Assembly: GCA_002422175.1 (NCBI GenBank)
Contig: DITR01000121.1
Coordinates: forward strand, 1-11,778
Direction of reading: 5' to 3'
DNA: 11,778 nucleotides
DNA from: Alcaligenaceae bacterium UBA6179
Lineage (GTDB): Bacteria > Pseudomonadota > Gammaproteobacteria > Burkholderiales > Burkholderiaceae_B
The position numbers and the translations under genes were made by a program. Position 1 is the stretch's first letter. Every line of letters begins with the position of its first letter. The notes under the pieces were generated by a model, which saw only the letters and a list, made by a program, of their open reading frames with translations, made no database searches and was not told where the DNA came from. Positions 6,307 to 11,778 of this stretch are shown in pieces.

Positions 6307-6851
6307 TGCGTTTTGGTCTCAGGCCGTTTCTTGAAAAACAACGTCACTTCGCCCAAATCGAATCCGAACTTAGACATCACTGATCGGTTCATCATGCTTT
6401 GATCATCAAGTTGCCACATCCAGTCATCAAAGTTCACGTCGTAAACTTTGCCATCAACAGGCAACTTTAAAACGTATTTCCAATGCAGGGCGTTGCCTGC
6501 TACACGCCCAATGGCAATACCTTCCACATCATCGGCAGTGCCGTGCCAGGTTCCATCAGATTGACGTTTGAGTGTCCAGACTCGACGCTGTTTTTCACCA
6601 TCATCGTAAGTGAAGTATTCATCAAGCTCGCCTTCATCAGCATTCTTCCAGGTTGCAATAATTTCTACGTGAAAACGTCGTACCAACTCGCCGTTACGTT
6701 TTTGAAAGATACCCCATGCATCAAGGGTGCCATTAAAATAACGATGCAACTCAAGCTGAGGGGTTTGCTTGGCATAGGTTTCGACATCAACACTGCCACA
6801 AGCGGTCAGTAATGCTGCTGAAATACTCGCAATCAAGGCTTTAAATTTCAT
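6303..6851 (-). CDS. DUF3833 family lipoprotein
   Basis: A 182-residue lipoprotein of the DUF3833 family. The N-terminus MKFKALIASISAALLTAC is a lipoprotein signal with lipobox LTAC and modified Cys18; the next residues are Gly-Ser, not Asp, which favours the outer membrane. The mature part carries family-like blocks: YFNGTLDAWGIFQKR (38-52), LVRRFHVEI (56-64), FTYDDGEKQRRVW (80-92), GTADDVEGIAIGRVAGNALHW (104-124), FDDWMWQ (141-147) and the end NRSVMSKFGFDLGEVTLFF (155-173). I use the ATG at 6851, preceded by AAAGGA, because the signal peptide begins there. The in-frame ATG at 6887 would add 12 residues before the signal and overlap the transporter gene. The domain may be a lipocalin-like beta barrel, which is inference. 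Confidence 0.88.
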   Translation of the reverse strand: MKFKALIASISAALLTACGSVDVETYAKQTPQLELHRYFNGTLDAWGIFQKRNGELVRRFHVEIIATWKNADEGELDEYFTYDDGEKQRRVWTLKRQSDGTWHGTADDVEGIAIGRVAGNALHWKYVLKLPVDGKVYDVNFDDWMWQLDDQSMMNRSVMSKFGFDLGEVTLFFKKRPETKTQ

Positions 6852-6873
6852 AATGAAAAATCCTTTAAACGTT

Positions 6874-8124
6874 TTAAGGTGTGACATGACTTGAGCGCCA
6901 AGGTTTGATCACAAATATTGCACATAACTTGAAAGAAATGGGTAAAACGGCATACCAAATGGGTAACGAAGCAGCCGTATTGGGGTTACCGGGTTGATAG
7001 CCTAACCACGCCAGTGTTGGTAATGAAACGCCTGCAGCAATCGCTAATGAGAATTTTGCAAGTAAGGCCCAAACGCCAAAATACAAACCCGTACTTGATC
7101 GTTGTTGGGGTGGAATCGCGTCAGCCAACATGGCCGGTGGCAAAGCTAAATCAGCGCCTAAGGCCGCGCCCGCAAAGGCACAAATTGTGGCATAGGCCAA
7201 TACGTCGCCCTGCCCTAACGTGGCGGCCCAAACCAAAGCAAAACTAGCCATGATTGCCCCAAAAGCCCACGCCCTCACTTTACTGACACGGTCAGCCAAT
7301 TGCACCCATAACGGTAAGGTCAACAAACCCGATAAAAAATAAACAGCTAAAAATAAACCCGTGAGGTCTGGGGTTTGCAAAACATCATCAACGTAAAACA
7401 AAATGAGCGTCGCTGGCAGGGCAACTGAGGTCGCATTAAAAAAGTAAAAGACATACAAACGTTTGACGGCCTTGTCTGCAAGCGGTACTTTCCAGCTCGC
7501 ATGAGTAGGCAAAATAACTGTTGCGGGTCGGGGCGCAAATTTTAAGGTGATAAATGTGGTTACCAACAAAATCACCACAAAGCAATACGCAAACCAGGCA
7601 TACCCTGTTAAAGCACCTTGCGTGCTGGCCCAGTATGCTGGCAATACAGATGCCAACACGACCCCCACCACACCAACCGCTTCACGCCAAGCGGTGACTC
7701 GCGCCCGACCTGCGACCACATCAGTCAAACGTGCACCCCATGCCAGGTAGCAAATATTGATCAGACTGTGTGCGGTGTAAACCACCACGAGACTCAAAGA
7801 TAACCAAATCAGCAAAGGCACTTCGCCTGTCACAATAGGCATAAACAATGCAATAAAACCGATTGCCAATAACATAGCAGCGCATATGATCAAAACTGAC
7901 CAACCGTGACGATATCGGCTAAGTGAGTCAACCCAGCGACCAATAAGCGGGTCTTGAAGCGTATCAAACAGGCGCACAATTAATAAACAAATACCTAAGG
8001 CAGATAAACTCACGCCCAAGGTGTCGGCATAAAATTTTGGTGCGATCATGTAGACGGGCAACATGGCCATGGCCAAAGGCAATGACAACGCACTGTAACG
8101 AGCCAGCGCACCTGAATTCAACAT
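6874..8124 (-). CDS. MFS transporter, GPH/MelB-like (MFS_2)
   Basis: A 416-residue inner-membrane protein with about twelve hydrophobic segments. It looks like the glycoside-pentoside-hexuronide:cation symporter branch of the major facilitator superfamily. The helix-II region LFDTLQDPLIGRWVD (52-66) places Asp54, Asp58 and Asp66 as in the cation site of MelB. The segment FFNATSVALPATLILFYVDDVL (228-249) resembles that of MFS proteins in fatty-acid-modification clusters. The substrate is not readable; the setting makes a lipid precursor or product more likely than a sugar, but this is inference. The ATG shares one base with the stop of the upstream chalcone-isomerase-like gene (TAATG), implying coupled translation. 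Confidence 0.9.
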   Translation of the reverse strand: MLNSGALARYSALSLPLAMAMLPVYMIAPKFYADTLGVSLSALGICLLIVRLFDTLQDPLIGRWVDSLSRYRHGWSVLIICAAMLLAIGFIALFMPIVTGEVPLLIWLSLSLVVVYTAHSLINICYLAWGARLTDVVAGRARVTAWREAVGVVGVVLASVLPAYWASTQGALTGYAWFAYCFVVILLVTTFITLKFAPRPATVILPTHASWKVPLADKAVKRLYVFYFFNATSVALPATLILFYVDDVLQTPDLTGLFLAVYFLSGLLTLPLWVQLADRVSKVRAWAFGAIMASFALVWAATLGQGDVLAYATICAFAGAALGADLALPPAMLADAIPPQQRSSTGLYFGVWALLAKFSLAIAAGVSLPTLAWLGYQPGNPNTAASLPIWYAVLPISFKLCAIFVIKPWRSSHVTP

Positions 8125-8738
8125 TACTTTGATTCACCAATAAGCGCAGTTCTTAATTCAGGTTCACTGGTTCGCGGATCAAACCATATTGAGAAAAAAG
8201 CTTGGGCCAACGAGTCATCTAGACGCCCGGTAAGTTGGTCATTTAAGAAAAAGACTGCTCCCTGCCCTGGCAGATATACGCCTGTCAGTGTGTCACCTTC
8301 TTTGACATCAACCAATACTTTATCAAGCTCAGTTCGCCATTGAGGGTTAGCATCAACATCAAAACCCAAATCTTTCAACTCATCAAGAGAGGCCGTGACG
8401 ATTCGATCTTTTGCAATGGCGCGGGCATAAACAAGTTGCAAGGCAAACGGTTGATTCGGACTAAAACGCCCAGTTGACGTAAAAAACTGTGCATCGTAAA
8501 TAAGAAAACCGAACCGACGCAGCTCCCCTGAACCAATTGGCTGGGCATCGGGCAAGAGTTTTTGCCAACCAGCCTGCACAGGTGTTGCCCCTAAAGCAAA
8601 TAAAAAACAACATAGCGTGAGGTATTTGCTTATCGGTTGCGTGACACATTGTGTGACGTAGCGCGAGACACAGCGCTCAAAACGTTGAGTTAGATTTTTT
8701 ATCAAATTTGGCTTTATAGGGGTCGAGAGAGCGTCCAT
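8124..8738 (-). CDS. Secreted chalcone isomerase-like protein
   Basis: A 204-residue protein. A hydrophobic core at 38-52 followed by TPVQA|GW suggests a Sec signal peptide cut after residue 56. The mature part fits the bacterial chalcone-isomerase-like family: GSGELRRFGFLIYDAQFF (69-86), ALQLVYARAIAKDRIV (99-114), DVKEGDTLTGVYLPGQGAVFFLND (144-167) and a terminal FFSIWFDP. Plant relatives of this fold include fatty-acid-binding proteins, so lipid binding in the periplasm is a reasonable guess. The region before the hydrophobic core is unusually long (37 residues). However, an in-frame stop two codons before the ATG makes 8738 the only ATG, with no later Met before the signal. No clear Shine-Dalgarno sequence is seen. 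It overlaps the methyltransferase gene by 25 bases. Confidence 0.84.
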   Translation of the reverse strand: MDALSTPIKPNLIKNLTQRFERCVSRYVTQCVTQPISKYLTLCCFLFALGATPVQAGWQKLLPDAQPIGSGELRRFGFLIYDAQFFTSTGRFSPNQPFALQLVYARAIAKDRIVTASLDELKDLGFDVDANPQWRTELDKVLVDVKEGDTLTGVYLPGQGAVFFLNDQLTGRLDDSLAQAFFSIWFDPRTSEPELRTALIGESK

Positions 8739-9964
8739 TGTTTAACATCCGTTCGAGATTCAAGAAATCCAACTTCGCAGTAAACAAGATACATACGCCA
8801 AAGTTGAACAAACGATTCGCTAAAACCTTGTGCTCTGATTGAGACAACTTGTGCGTCAAAACGTTCAAGCCAAGTTCGTAAAGTGCGGGCATAATCAAAA
8901 CCAAAGCTGATTGACGAATCAACCTGTAAACCCGCTTTTTCTGCACCCTGACGTATGTGCGAAGGGCTTGGCAACATACCGCCAGGGAAAATAAATTGCT
9001 GAATGAAATCAGTATGGCTTTTATAGTGATCGAAGTATTGATCAGCCATATCAATTACTTGTAAAACGGCACGACCACCGGGTTTAAGACAATTTTTAAG
9101 CGTGTCAAAATACGTTTGCCAATGTCGCATGCCGACCGCTTCAAACATTTCGATTGAAACGATGTGGTCAAACTGCCCTTGAATATCTCGATAATCTTGA
9201 CGTACCAGTTCGACCTGGTGGCTAAGCCCCGCCTTAGATATACGATCTTTTGCCCAGTTTAATTGAGCATCTGAAATGGTCACGCCATAGACATGAAGCC
9301 CGCGCTCTGCCGCTCTTTGCGCAAACCCACCCCAACCACAACCAATTTCTAAAACACGATCACCCGATTTGGCCTGCAACGTATCAATGATGTAATCATA
9401 TTTAGCTTGTTGGCCAACACATAAAGCGTCTGTTGAAATAGCGGCCTCATGGTCAGGTCTTTTGTCTGCGCGGCCAAACCACGCAGACGAATAACTCATG
9501 CCAGGATCAAGCCACAATTCATAAAAATGATTACCTAAGTCGTAATGACTAATAATATTTTTGCGACTACCACGACGACTGTTATCACGTAATACCCAAT
9601 GCACCACACGTTTTAACAATAGCGGCCACCAACGGCCATGAACGGTATCAACATAGCTTTCATTGCGCAATGCAATGATAAACAAGTTGCGCATATCGGG
9701 GGTCTTTAACCAACCGCGACTTAACGCTAGGGCGAAACCGACATCACCTTGTCGAATCATCAGCGAAGCTGCTCGCCAATCTAAAATGTGAAGGTCAGCC
9801 TTTAATTTAGCATTAGGTTGCCCAAACTCATAAGTTTGACCATCTGGGTCGGTGAAGTGAATCAACCCTTCTTGCGTTTGACTGAGTTCAGCCAACAAAA
9901 TGCGAGCCATGATAGGTCGATGACTTGTCACGGCAAGCGTCTTTTCGCGATCAGTCGTGCTCAA
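8714..9964 (-). CDS. Cyclopropane-fatty-acyl-phospholipid synthase-like SAM methyltransferase
   Basis: A 416-residue enzyme of the cyclopropane synthase/mycolic acid methyltransferase family, which transfers a methyl group from S-adenosylmethionine to a double bond in phospholipid acyl chains. Visible are HYDLGNHFYELWLD (140-153), the SAM motif LEIGCGWGG (205-213), GVTISDAQ (227-234), QDYRD (256-260), IEMFEAVG (271-278) and IFPGGMLPS (325-333). Compared with E. coli Cfa, Glu239 and Tyr317 have counterparts (Glu275, Tyr358), while Cys139 is Ser160 and His266 is Gln302. The product may therefore be a methylated rather than a cyclopropane chain. The start is TTG, preceded by AAAGGGG (9971-9977) six bases away. 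The in-frame ATG at 9910 lacks such a site. The start overlaps DUF1365 by 14 bases. Confidence 0.93.
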   Translation of the reverse strand: MSTTDREKTLAVTSHRPIMARILLAELSQTQEGLIHFTDPDGQTYEFGQPNAKLKADLHILDWRAASLMIRQGDVGFALALSRGWLKTPDMRNLFIIALRNESYVDTVHGRWWPLLLKRVVHWVLRDNSRRGSRKNIISHYDLGNHFYELWLDPGMSYSSAWFGRADKRPDHEAAISTDALCVGQQAKYDYIIDTLQAKSGDRVLEIGCGWGGFAQRAAERGLHVYGVTISDAQLNWAKDRISKAGLSHQVELVRQDYRDIQGQFDHIVSIEMFEAVGMRHWQTYFDTLKNCLKPGGRAVLQVIDMADQYFDHYKSHTDFIQQFIFPGGMLPSPSHIRQGAEKAGLQVDSSISFGFDYARTLRTWLERFDAQVVSIRAQGFSESFVQLWRMYLVYCEVGFLESRTDVKQWTLSRPL

Positions 9965-10781
9965 GGTTGACCCCTTTATTTGTTGTCACAGCATGTTTAG
10001 GAAGCGGTGGAGTTGAATGAAACTTGGCACCTTGGCGCCATAATTTAAATGCCTGCCAATGAATTCTCACCATTACACCAAATGTCATCAAAGGCATATG
10101 CAGCAAGCGTCTAAGCAGTGCCGCAGTGGTGAAGGTTTGAAACTGAGTGGTGATAGCTGTTAAGACAAGTGCTTGTTCAATCGTTGGATCATCAAAATAA
10201 TTAATTGAAATCTTTTCGCCCTTCGGTGTTTGCTGTATTGCAAACTTATACTGACCTTGTACAGGGCAAAAAGGCGACACATGAAAAACTTTTTCACATA
10301 TAAGCGGGCAATCTGCTTGTAACCCGCGCCCTTCTGCGTCAGACAAAACATATTGATGTTTTTGTCCGAAGGTATTATTTACTTCAGCTAACAAAAGACG
10401 TAACTGACCTTGTCGGTCGTGCAACATCCAAAAACTCACTGGGTTGAAAACGTACCCAAAAATACGTGGAAAGCATTGCAACCATACTTGGCCATCAGGC
10501 ATCTCGTGCCCAGACGACTGTAAGGTTTGCTTTAACCAAACCATTAGATCTGAACCATCGCGCTCGCCGTGGTCAGCGTTCATGAAGCTCACCACGCGTT
10601 TTTTATTGACACCAAACAACCACGAGCTGAGTTTGCTCAACCCCTCGGGGCTATCGAGCCTAATTTGCAAGCAAAACACGCGATACACGAAACGATGCAC
10701 AAAAGGTCTCAGCCGTGCATGCATCACAATCGCATCACCCAATTTAATATGTGGCATCGCTTGATGCGAACTAGTCTGCAT
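9951..10781 (-). CDS. DUF1365 domain-containing protein
   Basis: A 276-residue protein of the DUF1365 family, unknown in biochemical detail but regularly encoded next to cyclopropane-synthase-like and FAD-dependent enzymes. Family blocks visible are VMHARLRPFVHRFVYRVF (19-36), LQCFPRIFGYVFNPVSFW (101-118), EVNNTFGQKHQYVL (133-146) and EKVFHVSPFCPVQGQYKF (163-180). The several conserved His/Asn/Asp residues could serve a catalytic or metal role (inference). The frame is open to 10901, but the 40 residues before Met at 10781 are Arg/His-rich and read through the upstream gene. I use ATG 10779-10781, with AGG seven bases upstream and an 11-base overlap with the FAD gene. A Met eight codons later is a fallback. 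Confidence 0.88.
   Translation of the reverse strand: MQTSSHQAMPHIKLGDAIVMHARLRPFVHRFVYRVFCLQIRLDSPEGLSKLSSWLFGVNKKRVVSFMNADHGERDGSDLMVWLKQTLQSSGHEMPDGQVWLQCFPRIFGYVFNPVSFWMLHDRQGQLRLLLAEVNNTFGQKHQYVLSDAEGRGLQADCPLICEKVFHVSPFCPVQGQYKFAIQQTPKGEKISINYFDDPTIEQALVLTAITTQFQTFTTAALLRRLLHMPLMTFGVMVRIHWQAFKLWRQGAKFHSTPPLPKHAVTTNKGVNLEHD
9971..9977 (-). promoter_or_regulatory. Ribosome binding site supporting the methyltransferase TTG start
   Basis: AAAGGGG on the minus strand lies six bases before TTG (9962-9964), inside the last codons of the DUF1365 gene. Later candidate starts (GTG at 9931, ATG at 9910) have no comparable site, so this one favours the longer protein. Confidence 0.6.
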
Positions 10782-11778
10782 GAACGACCTGTTGTGGCGA
10801 GTCAGTTTTATACGGAGCGGGCGATACCGGTATGAATGTGGCATCAGGTGAGGATGGTGCTGCTTCGACCCAAGGCGCCGTGACCCCAAAAGCTTGCGCA
10901 ACCGCCATGGCAGATTTCAACCCGTCTTCATGAAACCCATAACCACACCATGCCCCACAAAACCACGTGCGGCGTTGGCCTTGCAAACGGGGCAGTGCTT
11001 GTTGAGCAACCATTGCTGCATGGTCCATGACAGGGTGCTCATACTCGAAGGTTTGTATGATGTGAGCGGGGTCTGGTTGTTTGTGTGAATTTAAACTCAC
11101 AATCACTGGGGTTTTAAACGGTAGGGGTTGTAATAGATTAATAAGATACGACACTGAGGTGGGCCGATCTTGTTGATCACCCCCTGCCATCGCATAATTC
11201 CAGGCTGACCAAACAGACTTGCGACGCGGTAATAACTTTTTATCAGTATGCAAAACAGCATAGTTAGTTTGATAGCGAAACCCACCCAAGGCAGCCATTT
11301 CATCAGGGTGCGCATCAAGCAATTTAAGCGCGGTAGGGGCATGACAGGCCATCACAACAGCATCAAAGCGTTCATCGTTGACCACGACATGGTCATCAAA
11401 ACGTTTAATTGTTTTAACAGGTGTTTGAAGTCTTGCATCGGCTAGCTGATCAATAATCGCTTTCACATACATACGTGAGCCCCCTAAAACGGTTCGCCAT
11501 TGAGGGCGTTGGCTCACTTGCAACAAACGATGATTGATGCAAAAACGTAAAAACGTTGCGGCTGGAAATTCCAAAATATCGCGTACTGAGGATGACCAGA
11601 TTGCAGCCGCCATTGGCAATAAATACCAGTCTTGCATCGACTGGCCATAGCGATGACGCTGCAACAATTGCCCTAGGGTAAGGGGGTCGAGTAATGACTG
11701 GTCAAGATAAGTTTGTGCATGTCGGTTAAAACGTGAAATGTCAGTGAGCATACTTAAAAATGCAGGCCTAAAGACGTT
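10771..11778 (-). CDS. FAD-dependent oxidoreductase, amine-oxidase-like (5' end outside window)
   Basis: 335 residues are visible and the frame stays open to the right edge. The segment NVFRPAFLSMLTDISRFNR spans the first apparent Met, so that Met is internal and the true start lies beyond the window. About 90-110 residues with the GxGxxG FAD-binding motif are probably missing. The visible part resembles FAD/NAD(P)-binding proteins of cyclopropane-fatty-acid clusters: WYLLPMAAAIWSSS (42-55 from the first Met), GGSRMYVKAI (90-99), VVMACHA (132-138), and the C-terminal flavin-contacting motif FCGAWCGYGFHEDGLKSAM (264-282). A flavin desaturase acting on a methylated acyl chain has been described for relatives (UfaD in furan fatty acid synthesis), but I cannot assign that role. 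The last 30 residues are Pro/Ser-rich. It overlaps DUF1365 by 11 bases. Confidence 0.88.
   Translation of the reverse strand, partial: NVFRPAFLSMLTDISRFNRHAQTYLDQSLLDPLTLGQLLQRHRYGQSMQDWYLLPMAAAIWSSSVRDILEFPAATFLRFCINHRLLQVSQRPQWRTVLGGSRMYVKAIIDQLADARLQTPVKTIKRFDDHVVVNDERFDAVVMACHAPTALKLLDAHPDEMAALGGFRYQTNYAVLHTDKKLLPRRKSVWSAWNYAMAGGDQQDRPTSVSYLINLLQPLPFKTPVIVSLNSHKQPDPAHIIQTFEYEHPVMDHAAMVAQQALPRLQGQRRTWFCGAWCGYGFHEDGLKSAMAVAQAFGVTAPWVEAAPSSPDATFIPVSPAPYKTDSPQQVVHAD

Noticed and set aside
8634..8665. Short direct repeat in the leader of the chalcone-isomerase-like gene (YVTQ-CVTQ)
   Set aside because: Two imperfect copies of about eight bases within coding sequence; no sign of a mobile or regulatory element.
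10782..10901. Longer DUF1365 start at 10901
   Set aside because: The added 40 residues read through the FAD oxidoreductase gene in another frame and are not family-like; ATG 10781 has a better site.

Overview
The window reads as a chromosomal segment of a betaproteobacterium, most likely Burkholderiales. The main clue is the gene order sucC - DUF2889 - recX - recA with a divergent TctD/TctE-type two-component pair. The recA, recX and DUF2889 sequences also look like that group. Base composition is moderate (mid-40s to high-40s % GC by eye, not computed), low for the order. I see no insertion sequence, tRNA, rRNA, CRISPR array or prophage gene. Coding is dense and no gene-free stretch exceeds 300 bases.

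Left part (1-2600, minus strand): the 5' end of sucC (TCA cycle), a DUF2889 gene, recX and recA. recA has a clear SOS control region: a perfect LexA box (CTGT-N8-ACAG) fills the spacer between its -35 and -10. RecA carries an unusual Ala-rich C-terminal tail, and recX starts inside the recA stop region, so the two are probably co-transcribed and translationally coupled.

Middle (2735-5030, plus strand): an OmpR-family response regulator and a TctE-type sensor histidine kinase. The kinase begins with a TTG codon behind a perfect GGAGG. The pair ends in a strong intrinsic terminator whose hairpin lies inside the 3' end of the convergent gene.

Right part (4993-11778, minus strand): a tightly packed run of eight genes. 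In transcription order these are an FAD-dependent amine-oxidase-like protein (5' end beyond the window), DUF1365, a cyclopropane-fatty-acid-synthase-like methyltransferase, a secreted chalcone-isomerase-like protein, an MFS/GPH-type transporter, a DUF3833 lipoprotein, a short-chain dehydrogenase and an NTF2/SnoaL-like protein. Five of the seven junctions overlap. From family knowledge, such sets often sit beside an rpoE-chrR (singlet-oxygen-responsive ECF sigma/anti-sigma) pair and are linked to modification of unsaturated membrane fatty acids, for example methylation or furan fatty acid formation. No rpoE/chrR is visible; it could lie beyond the right edge. The methyltransferase lacks two bicarbonate-site residues of classical cyclopropane synthase, which suggests a product other than a cyclopropane ring. 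This cluster is the best candidate for an incompletely described system: two or three enzymes likely to act on acyl chains, plus three small proteins of potential ligand-binding folds (one secreted, one lipoprotein, one cytoplasmic) and a transporter.
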